A stretch of 64,000 nucleotides of DNA from RDXT01 sp033762375 (GTDB taxonomy: Bacteria; Bacteroidota; Bacteroidia; J057): positions 1 through 64,000 of the forward strand of contig JANRLQ010000087.1 of NCBI GenBank assembly GCA_033762375.1. Direction: 5' to 3'. Shown here in pieces: positions 53,650 to 63,139 of this stretch (position 1 is the stretch's first letter; each line of letters begins with the position of its first letter). The notes below the pieces were generated by a model that was not told the origin of the DNA, searched no databases, and was given only the letters and a program-made list of their open reading frames with translations. The position numbers were made by a program, and so were the translations under genes.

Positions 53650-54789
53650 ATGCCAGCACGCCGCCTCCGCCCGATCCTCCTGGGCCTGCTCCTGGCAGCG
53701 GGGCTGCCTGCCACTGCCCAGCTTTACCTGTCGCGTTATGTACCGGGTACACCCGGACAGACGGGGGATCCTATTCACCGTATTGAGGTGTTTAATGAGT
53801 CTCAGGATCCTGTGGATGTCTCTGGCTTTTGTCTGGTGACACGGGCCTATGCCTGCCGGCTGCCTGCTGGTACTGTGATTGGCGCCCGGACTGCCCTGCG
53901 CCTGGGATGGGTACCTGCTGCTGGTCAGCGCACCCTGATCTTTGGCAGCATGACAGATTTTATTACCCTGCAACCTGACCGGGAAGAAGGTGATGTGGTG
54001 GCGCTCTTTGATCGCAGCCTGGTACTGCGGGACGCTGTCTATATGAGCCGCAACATAAACGTAACCTTCCTGCCCATGGAGACCAGCCTCCGGGATGGTA
54101 CTCAACTCTATGTGCCGGACGAGTCAGACCCCCGGATGACCTATATGCCTGTATCACCGGATCCAGCCCTGGCCCTGGTCCAGATATCCGGCCAATGGCG
54201 CATCACGGCACGTGCCACCAACCTGATCCCTGCCACCCGGTACCGTAATCTCCAGGCCAGGTACATAGACGGTATGGTGTACCTCTCCTGGAAAACCCTC
54301 TTTGAAAATGACTGTTATACCCAGGTCATAGAGCGTAGTACAGATGGCAAAGATTACGAACCGATGGACCGCATACAAGCCGGTGGGAGTTCTGTGGCCC
54401 CACGTGACTACACGTGGTATGACCCTGATACCGAAAAAGACCGGGTGTATTATTACCGGGTGATGAATCAGGACAAATTTGGGTATGTCGTGTACTCCCC
54501 CCCTGCCAAGGTGCGGACCGAGGATGCACCCGGCGGATTTACATTTGACATCATCCAGGGTGAAAACAAAGGCACCCTCAACGTTCGTTTCTCTGCTGAA
54601 ATGACCCAGCAAGTCCGCGTTAAACTCCTGGACGAACAACTACGGGAACTTTCGGTTCTTTTTGCCGGGCAGGTAGACGGCGGACGGCAAAACCTCGTCA
54701 CCTACAGCCGCCCCCTGCCCGTCGGCAAGTATTTTGTGATCGTCACCACCGAAACCCGGCGGTATTACGAACCTGTAATCGTAGAGTAA
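53650..54789 (+). CDS. Exported lamin-tail-like protein with C-terminal strand domain
   Basis: 379 residues. Signal peptide (RPILLGLLLAAGLPATAQ). The first domain has IHRIEVFNESQDPVDVSGFCLVTRAYA, a pattern of lamin-tail domains found in exported Bacteroidota proteins. A fibronectin-like segment (YIDGMVYLSWKTLFENDCYTQVIERSTDGKDYEPMDRIQAGG) follows, and the end resembles a T9SS sorting domain in layout (RFSAEMTQQVRVKLLDEQLRELSVLFAG ... GKYFVIVTTETRRYYEPVIVE), though the LxPNP-type start is missing. It begins 3 bp after tyrS, so the two are very probably cotranscribed. Confidence 0.65.
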   Translation: MPARRLRPILLGLLLAAGLPATAQLYLSRYVPGTPGQTGDPIHRIEVFNESQDPVDVSGFCLVTRAYACRLPAGTVIGARTALRLGWVPAAGQRTLIFGSMTDFITLQPDREEGDVVALFDRSLVLRDAVYMSRNINVTFLPMETSLRDGTQLYVPDESDPRMTYMPVSPDPALALVQISGQWRITARATNLIPATRYRNLQARYIDGMVYLSWKTLFENDCYTQVIERSTDGKDYEPMDRIQAGGSSVAPRDYTWYDPDTEKDRVYYYRVMNQDKFGYVVYSPPAKVRTEDAPGGFTFDIIQGENKGTLNVRFSAEMTQQVRVKLLDEQLRELSVLFAGQVDGGRQNLVTYSRPLPVGKYFVIVTTETRRYYEPVIVE

Positions 54790-54804
54790 GGGGGCCAAAT
54801 TTTC

Positions 54805-54836
54805 TTTGGTAGATTCAGCAGTTTATTCTAACTTTG
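54805..54836 (+). promoter_or_regulatory. Promoter of tRNA-Ser
   Basis: TTTG (54805-54808), a 20-bp spacer and TAACTTTG (54829-54836) match the Bacteroidota consensus at both elements. The tRNA starts 28 bp after the -7 element. This is the best promoter match in the window. Confidence 0.8.
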
Positions 54837-54864
54837 CGTCCCTGAAATGTCCCCAAGGACTCAG

Positions 54865-54955
54865 AGAGAGATGCCGGAGCGGTCGATCGGGCTCGCCTGG
54901 AAAGCGAGTATACCCCCAAAGGGTATCGGGGGTTCGAATCCCCCTCTCTCTGCCA
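54865..54955 (+). tRNA. tRNA-Ser (GGA anticodon)
   Basis: Class II tRNA of 91 bases including an encoded CCA. Acceptor stem AGAGAGA/TCTCTCT with discriminator G; anticodon stem CTCGC/GCGAG with loop CTGGAAA, so the anticodon is GGA (54899-54901), reading UCC and UCU. The long variable arm has a TACCC/GGGTA stem, and the T arm is GGGGG-TTCGAAT-CCCCC. All features fit serine tRNA. Confidence 0.95.
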
Positions 54956-54964
54956 CCTGGTAAA

Positions 54965-54989
54965 AGCGCTGATACTCAGCGCTTTTTTT
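54965..54989 (+). terminator. Terminator of tRNA-Ser
   Basis: AGCGCTGA, loop TAC, TCAGCGCT, then a T run, 9 bp after the CCA end. Confidence 0.88.
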
Positions 54990-55097
54990 GTTTATACCCG
55001 GCCTGATCAGCATTTTCACCTGCTCTGCTTGTGATGAAGTGTCGCGGTATATTGTTATCTTACTCCCAGACAATACCCTGCGCCTAATCCTTGCCGG

Positions 55098-58000
55098 ATG
55101 AGACACCCCTCCCGCACCAACAGGTTATCTGCTGCGTTCCTGCGTGATCCGCTGCTCGGATGCCTGACAGCCTGCATGGCAGGGCTTATAGCCTGTGCAG
55201 AACAACAGCCTGCCTCCGGGTCAGCTATGACAGATACACTGCCAGGCGCATGGGTGAGTGTCCGGACCCAGGTGATGGCAGATTTGCCAGACTCATTGCT
55301 GCCGGTCCGGGTATGGACTGATCAGGTGGAGCCTCCTTTGTCTGTCCCGGTACTGACTGCCGGGCGCCTGATGAGGCCTGACGGGAAGCCGATATCACCC
55401 CCCCGGCAGACACCCTTGCCTGCCCTGACAGATGAGGACGGTCAGGTGATCCGGGATGGCGCAGGTCGTCCTTTTGTATTGGGCCAGGGCGGAGCTGGCC
55501 ATTTCACGACTTATACCTCTGAAGATGGCCTGGTGATGGACGGGATCTCATGCAGCTTGCTCGACAGCCGGGGGGATATCTGGTTTGGTACAGGCGGCGG
55601 GGGCCTGAGCCGGTATGACGGGCAATCTTTTGTTACATTCACGGCTGAGCATGGGCTGGGCAATAATGCCGTATGGTCGCTGGCAGAAGATCGTGCCGGC
55701 CATATATGGATCGGCACAGGCGGCGGCGGCGTGACCCGGTACGACGGGCGCTCGTTTGTCCGGTTCTCGACCCGCCAACTGCTCACAGAGCAGGAGATAC
55801 ACACGTTGTATGCAGGCCGGGACGGCAGCATCTGGCTGGGAACAGATGGGGAGGGAGTTGTCCGGCTGATGCCGGATACCGGGGGGCGGTTTCAGGCTAC
55901 CCGGTTTACCGTGCGGGACGGACTCCCGAATAATCATATCCAGAGTCTGGCTGAAGATGCGTCAGGCATGCTGCTGGGCAGCACCAATGGGATTGTCAGG
56001 TACGATGGTCAGCAATTTAAACCATTAGAATTTCCGGACCGAAACACCCTGCGCAATATTTCCGGCATCATACAGGATCAGCAGGGCCACCTTTGGTTCG
56101 GGACTGCCGGAGCGGGTGTGTACTGGTACGATGGCAGACAGCTTCGGTCATTCAGCCAGCGTGAGGGACTGGCATATGCGGCTGTGACCTGTCTGCTTTC
56201 AGACCATATGGGCCGGATCTGGGTAGGCACGGAGGGAGGCCTCAGCCGGATCACCCTTCCAGCCGGAGGAGGAAACCAGCCGGAAGTAGTCTCTTTTACA
56301 ACCGGAGAAGGACTGCCCAGCAATCTGGTTACAGCACTTTCAGAAGACCCGGCGGGTAATATCTGGATAGGTACAGAAGGAAGTGGTATCGTGCGCTATG
56401 ATGGCGATGCCTTTACCAACATAACGGCCGGTCAGGGGCTTGGTGATGCCAGCATCTGGAGTACAACAGAAGACCAGAATGGTCACTACTGGTTTAGCAG
56501 TGTGGGCGATGGCGTGTATCGTTATGACGGACAGACGCTGAGCAGCTTCACCACGGAGCAAGGCCTCCCCGGCGATGATGTGTGGACCGTAACCCGTACC
56601 CGTGCGGGCCATATCTGGCTGGGTACCAGTGGCGGTGCCTGCCGGTACGATGGCAAGACCCTGACCAGCTATACAACCCGGCATGGACTCCCCGGTAGCA
56701 TCGTCCTGTGTATCACAGAGGACCGCAACGGGCACCTTTGGCTGGGTACCTATACCCACGGCGTATGTCGGTATGACGGGCAGTCTTTCAGGACCTATAC
56801 CACCCGGCAGGGCCTGGCAGGTAATGATATACGGAGTATTGTTGAAGACCGGGACGGCAATATCTGGCTTGGGACCGGGCGGGGGGTAAGCCGGCTGGAC
56901 CTGGACAGCACCGACACCCACGAGATACTGGCTGTGCATACCTTCAGGACCCAGCCATCGGCAGACGATAATTTTATCTTTAACATGGCCCAGGATCCCG
57001 GGGGGCATCTCTGGATGAGTACAGACGAAGGACTTAGTTGCCTGACTCCCGCACAACTTGACTCCATGTCCAGCCCTGCTTCCCGGCTGCGCATCCGGAC
57101 CTTCACGCGTGCAGATGGGCTGCCTGACAATTTTGTCACCCAGGTAGCTGTGTTACCGTCTGTCAACAAAATTATCATCGGCAGCAATCAGGGTGTTAGC
57201 CTGTTTGATATACCGGATACAAACCGGGAGGCGCTCGGGCAGTTGCAGCGACTGGAAAATCTGTACCCGGCTACGGGATATCCTGTCCGGGATATCAACG
57301 TGGGCCAACGGGGTATATATGCAGATACCCGGGGTTTCCTCTGGCTGACGACCGGCAGCGACAAAACCGGGCTGGTGCGGTTTGCCTATCAGGCCCTGCG
57401 TCGCAGCCAGGCACCGCCCCGCGTGCGCCTGCGCGCGCTCAGGCTGGATGAGCAGGCGATACCCTGGCATACCCTGGCACCAGACACCCTCCTTACCCGC
57501 GGAGCAGACAGCCTGTCCACGCCGGCCTGGGTGACGGCAGAAGTAGCAGCCCTGGGGCAGGCACTCACCCCCTCTCAGCGTGATACGCTCCGGAGGCGGT
57601 TAGCCGGTGTTACCTTTGACAGCATCCCGGCCTTCAGCCCTGTGCCTGCCGGACTTGTCCTCCCCTATCGGTGGAACAGGGTCACCTTTGAGCTGGGTAC
57701 CCAGGAGCTCGCCCGCCCCTGGCTGGTAGTGTATCAGTATTGGCTGGAAGGCCATAGCCATGACTGGAGCCCGGTCGTGACACAAACGGCTGTTACCTTT
57801 GACAATATCAGCGAGGGCACCTATACCCTCCTGGTCAGAGCCCGGTTCACAGGACTCAGCGAGGCCGATGCAGACACCTGGAGTGAACCCCTGCGTTATA
57901 CCTTCACTGTGCGCCCGCCCTGGTGGCGAAGCTGGTGGACGTACTGCCTGTACGGCATGATCGTCCTCGGTATGCTGCTTATCATACAACGCATGCTGCG

Positions 58001-58937
58001 ACAGCATATCCTGCGACGGGAGCGTGAACAAACGCAACGCCGGGAGTATGAGCAAGCCAAAACAATAGAACAGGCCTACGCAGCCTTAACCCAAACCCAC
58101 CAGAGCCTCCAGGATACCCAGGCACAGCTTGTCCAGGCCGAAAAACTGGCCTCACTCGGAGAGCTGACCGCAGGTATCGCCCACGAAATCCAGAACCCGC
58201 TAAACCTGGTCAGCAACTTTTCTGAGATCAATATCGAGTTTCTCCAGGAGCTTCAGACACTCCTGGGTCAGACGCCCGTATCTGATCCCTTATCAACAGA
58301 GCTTGATACCTTGCTGAAAGACCTCCTTCAGAACCAGGAGCGGATACATTATCACAGCAAAAGAGCCAGCAATATTGTCAAATCTATGCTGGAGCACGCC
58401 CGGACCAGTACCGGTCACAAAGAATGGATAGACCTTGCCCCATTGGCTGACGAGTACCTCAGGCTGGCTTACCACGGGATGCGGGGCCGGGATGCCCGCT
58501 TTTATGCCCGCATGGAGACACAGTTTGCCCCTGATCTTCCGTACGTGTATGCGGTTCCTCAGGACATCAGCCGCGTATTGCTCAACCTGATCAGCAATGC
58601 CTTTTATGCCGTCCATGAAAAAAATCAACAAGGGATACCCGGCTACGAACCCCTGGTGATCATCCGTACGGCACATCTGGGAGACAAGGTTGAAATCCAA
58701 ATTCAAGACAATGGTCCGGGTATCCCTGAGGCCATCCGGGACAAAATTTTTCAGCCTTTTTTTACGACCAAACCTGCCGGCCAGGGTACGGGACTGGGGC
58801 TGAGTTTGAGTTATGACATCCTGAAAGCCAACGGTGGTACCCTCAGGTTCGAAACCCAGACTGGTGAAGGGGCAACCTTTGTGATTACGTTTCCTGTGCC
58901 CGGCCCGCAGGTGCAGGCCCCGCATGATCTTCTATAA
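55098..58937 (+). CDS. Double-propeller sensor histidine kinase
   Basis: 1279 residues. The N-terminus has a possible lipoprotein-like or Sec signal (LIAC at 30-33). Fourteen or so Reg_prop-type blades (GxIWxGTxGxGLxRYDG patterns, about 130-780) would make two seven-bladed propellers, followed by a Y_Y_Y domain (YQYWLEGHSHDWSPV ...), one membrane helix near 943-965, a coiled-coil stretch, and a kinase core with GELTAGIAHEIQNPLNLV (His near 1028), NLISNAFYAV, DNGPGIPEAI and GTGLGLSLSYDILKANGG. It senses an extracellular ligand, often a polysaccharide in this family, and signals inward. It has no receiver or DNA-binding domain of its own; the next gene is a likely partner. Confidence 0.88.
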   Translation: MRHPSRTNRLSAAFLRDPLLGCLTACMAGLIACAEQQPASGSAMTDTLPGAWVSVRTQVMADLPDSLLPVRVWTDQVEPPLSVPVLTAGRLMRPDGKPISPPRQTPLPALTDEDGQVIRDGAGRPFVLGQGGAGHFTTYTSEDGLVMDGISCSLLDSRGDIWFGTGGGGLSRYDGQSFVTFTAEHGLGNNAVWSLAEDRAGHIWIGTGGGGVTRYDGRSFVRFSTRQLLTEQEIHTLYAGRDGSIWLGTDGEGVVRLMPDTGGRFQATRFTVRDGLPNNHIQSLAEDASGMLLGSTNGIVRYDGQQFKPLEFPDRNTLRNISGIIQDQQGHLWFGTAGAGVYWYDGRQLRSFSQREGLAYAAVTCLLSDHMGRIWVGTEGGLSRITLPAGGGNQPEVVSFTTGEGLPSNLVTALSEDPAGNIWIGTEGSGIVRYDGDAFTNITAGQGLGDASIWSTTEDQNGHYWFSSVGDGVYRYDGQTLSSFTTEQGLPGDDVWTVTRTRAGHIWLGTSGGACRYDGKTLTSYTTRHGLPGSIVLCITEDRNGHLWLGTYTHGVCRYDGQSFRTYTTRQGLAGNDIRSIVEDRDGNIWLGTGRGVSRLDLDSTDTHEILAVHTFRTQPSADDNFIFNMAQDPGGHLWMSTDEGLSCLTPAQLDSMSSPASRLRIRTFTRADGLPDNFVTQVAVLPSVNKIIIGSNQGVSLFDIPDTNREALGQLQRLENLYPATGYPVRDINVGQRGIYADTRGFLWLTTGSDKTGLVRFAYQALRRSQAPPRVRLRALRLDEQAIPWHTLAPDTLLTRGADSLSTPAWVTAEVAALGQALTPSQRDTLRRRLAGVTFDSIPAFSPVPAGLVLPYRWNRVTFELGTQELARPWLVVYQYWLEGHSHDWSPVVTQTAVTFDNISEGTYTLLVRARFTGLSEADADTWSEPLRYTFTVRPPWWRSWWTYCLYGMIVLGMLLIIQRMLRQHILRREREQTQRREYEQAKTIEQAYAALTQTHQSLQDTQAQLVQAEKLASLGELTAGIAHEIQNPLNLVSNFSEINIEFLQELQTLLGQTPVSDPLSTELDTLLKDLLQNQERIHYHSKRASNIVKSMLEHARTSTGHKEWIDLAPLADEYLRLAYHGMRGRDARFYARMETQFAPDLPYVYAVPQDISRVLLNLISNAFYAVHEKNQQGIPGYEPLVIIRTAHLGDKVEIQIQDNGPGIPEAIRDKIFQPFFTTKPAGQGTGLGLSLSYDILKANGGTLRFETQTGEGATFVITFPVPGPQVQAPHDLL

Positions 58938-59068
58938 AGTCATGCTTACTGGAATTTACCGCATGAAAATGATAATTGTTGCTATATTTACCTGAGCACC
59001 TGTGAAACCGCAGATCTGGCTTCTGTATTAGGTTTTACCCACACAACAACATTGACCCACATCCTTGT

Positions 59069-61480
59069 ATGATCCGTATCCTGGTAGTGGAAGACGAGCC
59101 AGATATGCAGGCGGTAATCCGGCAGCGGTTCCGCAGGCAGATACATGCGGGAGCATATGACATTATTTTTGCCACTGATGGCGTGGAGGCCCTGGAAATA
59201 CTTGATCAGCGGGGAGAAATAGACCTCGTCCTGACGGACATCAACATGAACCGGATGGATGGGCTTACCTTGCTGAGCCATATCCGCGAACGGAGTAAAA
59301 CCCTCCAGGTCGTGATCATCTCTGCTTACAGCGATATGGCACATATCCGCACGGCCATGAACCGGGGGGCTTTTGATTTTTTGGTAAAACCTATTGATTT
59401 TCAAGACCTCCAGGCTACCATTGACAGGACTGCCGACCATGTGCAGCAACTGCGGGTCGTACATGAGCAACTCAAACGGGTAGAGACCCTCAAGGACCAA
59501 TTCCTGGCCAATACCTCCCATGAGCTGCGCACCCCTCTGCTGGGCATTATCGGGCTGGCAGAAGCCATGCAGGCCCGGCTTCAATACCCTGAAAATCAGG
59601 AAGACATCGCCATGATTATCTCCTCCGGGCAGCGGCTGGCGCGGCTGGTGGATGATATCCTGGATTTCTCACGCATCCGGCAGGCAGATCTCACGCTACA
59701 GCCTATGCCTGTCCACCTGCACAGCATGGCGGATGTGGTGCTGAAAAACTTCTATCCGATGGTCAAGGGCAAACCCCTCAACCTGGTCAATGCCATACCG
59801 GAGGATATCTCAGCTGCTTTTGCGGATGAAAACCGTCTCATGCAGGTTTTTTTTAACCTCGTGGGTAATGCTGTGAAGTTTACTGAGACGGGGCATATCA
59901 CAGTCGCTGCACGAGAACTGGAGGGAGTGCTGGAGGTCACCGTCACAGATACGGGAATTGGGATTCCATTTGAAAAACAGGCGGCTATTTTTGAGGAGTT
60001 TGTCCAGGGAGAAGCATCGGTGACCCGCATATTTGTAGGGACGGGACTGGGTCTCTCGATCACCCGCAAGCTGATAGAGCTGCATGGCGGCAAAATATGG
60101 GTGCAATCTGCCCCTGGCCAGGGTGCCACTTTTACTTTTACCCTTCCGGTCTCTGCCGAGGTGGCCCGTATTACCCCGTACAAACACCTGGCACGCATCC
60201 AGCCCGCGCTTACAGAGACGATCCTGCCCAGTCCCGTGAGCGACCCTGGTACATCCGCCCGCGATGTCCATATCCTGATCGTGGATGATGAGGCGATCAA
60301 TCAACGGGTTCTCAGCAACCATCTCGCCTCTCAGGGTTACCGCTTGTCCCAGGCGCTCAACGGAGAGGAGGCCCTGCGTATTCTGGACACAGATACCAGC
60401 ATAGACCTGGTGCTCCTGGATGTGATGATGCCCCGGATGAGCGGATATGAAGTCTGCGAAAAAATCAGGCAGCGGTATCTCCCGGCAGAACTGCCGGTCA
60501 TCATGGTCACCGCCAAAAACCAGGTGCAGGATCTCGTCCAGGGATTTGCGCTCGGAGCCAATGATTATATCGCCAAACCCTTCTCGCGGGAGGAGTTTTT
60601 GGCCCGGGTGAATACCCAGCTCGACCTGCACCGTATTTTTGAAGTGGCGGGACGGTTTGTGCCCAATGAATTTATCCGGGCCCTCGGGCGCGACAGCATT
60701 ACTGAGGTGGGACTGGGCGACCAGGCTGAACGGGAGATTACGGTCCTTTTTTCTGACATCCGGGACTATACGACCTTGTCAGAATCTATGACCCCCGAGC
60801 AAAATTTTCGGTTTATCAATGCGTTTCACGGCCGGATGGGGCCTGTCATTCACAGCAACCAGGGATTTATCAACCAGTACCTCGGAGACGGAATCATGGC
60901 CTTGTTTCCCCGTACGGCAGAAGATGCCCTGAAGTCCGCGATCCAGATGCAGACCCACCTGCGTCACTACAACCAGCTCCGCCAAACCAGGGACAGGATC
61001 GGCATACGGATCGGTATAGGCCTGCATACCGGGCCCCTAATTATGGGCATCATCGGCGACGAGCGCCGACTGGATGCGGCTACGATCTCCGACACAGTCA
61101 ATACAACCTCGCGCATAGAGTCTCTCACCAAGTTTTTTGGGGTAGATATCCTCCTGAGCGAAAACAGCTATCTCCTTCTCCCCGACCCTCATGCCTACCA
61201 TATACGCTACATTGGTCCGATTCAGGTTAAGGGTCGGCAAAAAGCCGTAAAAATTTACGAATGTTTTGATAGCGCCCCCCCACACACCGCCGATCAGAAG
61301 CTGAAGACCCGCTCGTTATTTGAGCAAGCGGTTCATCTTTACTTTGGGCAGGATTTTAAAGGTGCGCAGGCTATGTTGACCGATGTCCTGCGGATCCACC
61401 CCGAAGACCTTACGGCTCAGGCATTTTTACGGCTGGCCGCTCAGTCCCAGAACCTGGGGATGGTCCTGTCAACCAGTTGA
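59069..61480 (+). CDS. REC - histidine kinase - REC - class III nucleotidyl cyclase
   Basis: 803 residues, all cytosolic. First receiver (1 to about 125; VVEDEPD, phospho-Asp in LVLTDINMNRMDG, lysine in FLVKPID); kinase core (FLANTSHELRTPLLGI, His near 152; DTGIGIPFEKQ; GTGLGLSITRKLIELHGG); second receiver (about 400-530; LIVDDEAIN, LVLLDVMMPRMSG, DYIAKPFS); class III cyclase (about 555-745; FSDIRDYTTLSE and YLGDGIMALFP with the metal Asp residues, and TVNTTSRIES with the transition-state Asn and Arg); helical tail. The usual substrate-binding lysine before the second Asp motif reads Gln (FINQYLGDG). It would turn phosphorelay signals into a cyclic nucleotide. It starts 131 bp after the propeller kinase gene. 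Confidence 0.88.
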   Translation: MIRILVVEDEPDMQAVIRQRFRRQIHAGAYDIIFATDGVEALEILDQRGEIDLVLTDINMNRMDGLTLLSHIRERSKTLQVVIISAYSDMAHIRTAMNRGAFDFLVKPIDFQDLQATIDRTADHVQQLRVVHEQLKRVETLKDQFLANTSHELRTPLLGIIGLAEAMQARLQYPENQEDIAMIISSGQRLARLVDDILDFSRIRQADLTLQPMPVHLHSMADVVLKNFYPMVKGKPLNLVNAIPEDISAAFADENRLMQVFFNLVGNAVKFTETGHITVAARELEGVLEVTVTDTGIGIPFEKQAAIFEEFVQGEASVTRIFVGTGLGLSITRKLIELHGGKIWVQSAPGQGATFTFTLPVSAEVARITPYKHLARIQPALTETILPSPVSDPGTSARDVHILIVDDEAINQRVLSNHLASQGYRLSQALNGEEALRILDTDTSIDLVLLDVMMPRMSGYEVCEKIRQRYLPAELPVIMVTAKNQVQDLVQGFALGANDYIAKPFSREEFLARVNTQLDLHRIFEVAGRFVPNEFIRALGRDSITEVGLGDQAEREITVLFSDIRDYTTLSESMTPEQNFRFINAFHGRMGPVIHSNQGFINQYLGDGIMALFPRTAEDALKSAIQMQTHLRHYNQLRQTRDRIGIRIGIGLHTGPLIMGIIGDERRLDAATISDTVNTTSRIESLTKFFGVDILLSENSYLLLPDPHAYHIRYIGPIQVKGRQKAVKIYECFDSAPPHTADQKLKTRSLFEQAVHLYFGQDFKGAQAMLTDVLRIHPEDLTAQAFLRLAAQSQNLGMVLSTS

Positions 61481-61519
61481 CGCACCTGCCTGATCACCGC
61501 CCGATACACCACGGACTGA

Positions 61520-61984
61520 CTAGCTCGCAGGCTGGTTGAGTTGTTTTTCGAAACACAAGCTATTGCTCACCTCAGCGTATTGGCCATAGTTGGGGATACG
61601 TGTATAGCCCGTACGCTCATAGAGCCGTATGGCCTCCGGCTGCCGGGTGCCCGTCTCCAGCACACAGGTTACAGCTCCCAGCTCAGCCGCCCAGGCCTCC
61701 AGCGCTGTCAGTACCTGCTCCGCGACCCGCTGACCCCGGTATGCCGGGTAGGTAAACATACGTTTGACTTCCATCTTGCCCTCCTCAAATGGTTTGATCG
61801 CACCACAGCCGGCAGGCTGCCCGTCCACATAGGCCACAATCGCGTATCGGATTGTAGAGATGGTATTAAACTGCGCGTAAAAAGCATTGTCAGCTCCGTC
61901 CCGGACCCGCAACTCGGCATCCAGTTCCTGAACCAGCGCGATGAAGTCAGGATGTGAGGCATCTGTGTACACTAAGGTGGCCAT
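61520..61984 (-). CDS. GNAT-family N-acetyltransferase
   Basis: 154 residues from ATG 61984 (MATLVYTDASHPDFIALVQELDAELRVRDG). The GNAT core is seen as AIVAYVDGQPAGCGAIKPFEEGKMEVKRMFTYPAYRGQRVAEQVLTALEAWAAELG, with the acetyl-CoA pyrophosphate loop at YRGQRVAEQ, and ETGTRQPEAIRLYERTGYTRI. The acceptor is unknown. It is transcribed towards the cyclase gene, with a 40-bp gap. Confidence 0.85.
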   Translation of the reverse strand: MATLVYTDASHPDFIALVQELDAELRVRDGADNAFYAQFNTISTIRYAIVAYVDGQPAGCGAIKPFEEGKMEVKRMFTYPAYRGQRVAEQVLTALEAWAAELGAVTCVLETGTRQPEAIRLYERTGYTRIPNYGQYAEVSNSLCFEKQLNQPAS

Positions 61985-62118
61985 AACATGTTGGGTATAT
62001 GGGTTCTGATACGGATACGGGTTCTGATAGTTGACACAGCAGTATTTTATATACTGATAGTCAACCACTTAATCTCTATCGTTTGCAGTAGATTCTTGAG
62101 GGACTGCCAGCCATCTGC

Positions 62119-62937
62119 TCAGGGCAAAATGGCAAATACCCGTGCCGGAAACCCCGATCCTCCCTGCGGTTTGGGAAACGATACCACGATGAGGGCACCC
62201 GCCTCCGGGACCTTGTCCAGGTTGGTGAGCAGCTCGATCTGATAGTGATTTTGCCGGAGGATATAGGTTTCCAGCGAATAATCATTCTGGCTCGTAGCCA
62301 CTCCGGGGTCCGTATCAGTAGGCTCATGGCCGGAGGCTGTGATCTTGCGGGTTTCGTACAGGTACTGGAGCGCCTCCAGGCTCCAGCCGGGATAATGTGC
62401 CACCCCGCTGCTGTCTTTATTGGCCATTGCCTCGGCATCTGGCCAGCGATGGGACCAGTCAGTACGCATCGCCACAAAACTCCCGGCAGGCACCGGCCCA
62501 TGTGCAGCCTCCCAGGCTTGTATATCGGCCAGGCTCAGGGTGTAGTCAGGATTTTGGGCTACTTGTTCATGCACATCTATCACGACCAGGGGCAATACCA
62601 TTTCTTTGAGTTCGATCTGGTCAAGGGTACGGAGCCCCTTGATAAAATGGGCCGGCGGATCAACATGGGTACCCCACTGACCCACATGCGTATACGATTC
62701 TGCCAAAAAACCTGTGCCGAGGCTGCCTTCACCAGGTTCATACCCATAGAGGGTATCCCGTTTTTCGTCAGGAAATCCTTTCCAGTGTGGGATTCCGGGC
62801 CCAAAGGTATGGGTCAGGTCCACAAAAGTTTTGGTTTGGATCACCTGCCAGGCATCGGCCAGCGTGAGCTGGCGCGGAGGTGGGGTACATGCTGCCATCA
62901 GGCAGACCAGCAGGATATAGGCGATGTTCCGACTCAT
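62119..62937 (-). CDS. Cyclase-family (kynurenine formamidase-like) lipoprotein
   Basis: 272 residues. Lipoprotein signal ending MAAC (Cys17). PF04199 cyclase signatures: FVDLTHTFGPGIPHW, the metal motif QWGTHVDPPAHF, and GSFVAMRTDWSHRW. Family members hydrolyse N-formylkynurenine or related cyclic amides using Zn or Mn; export as a lipoprotein is unusual for kynurenine formamidase, so another substrate is likely. Confidence 0.85.
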   Translation of the reverse strand: MSRNIAYILLVCLMAACTPPPRQLTLADAWQVIQTKTFVDLTHTFGPGIPHWKGFPDEKRDTLYGYEPGEGSLGTGFLAESYTHVGQWGTHVDPPAHFIKGLRTLDQIELKEMVLPLVVIDVHEQVAQNPDYTLSLADIQAWEAAHGPVPAGSFVAMRTDWSHRWPDAEAMANKDSSGVAHYPGWSLEALQYLYETRKITASGHEPTDTDPGVATSQNDYSLETYILRQNHYQIELLTNLDKVPEAGALIVVSFPKPQGGSGFPARVFAILP

Positions 62938-63139
62938 CGGCTGTAAGGGGTATGTGATGGGAATGATACGCGATATACACAGATGCTGCCTGATTTACAA
63001 GGGCGGGTTATGGCTGAAAACCGTCTGGGGTCTTTTTGTCCCGGGTATAGGGTGACCCTGAATATCTGTTTATCTTCACCGGCCCAAAACCTTGTGCTGC
63101 CTGATCCGTTCGGAGTAGGGATCATGTTTTACCATCTGT

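Noticed and set aside
61990..62035. Short direct repeat GGGTTCTGATA upstream of the GNAT gene
   Set aside because: Two copies of about 11 bases are too short to be read as an operator or a repeat element without other evidence.
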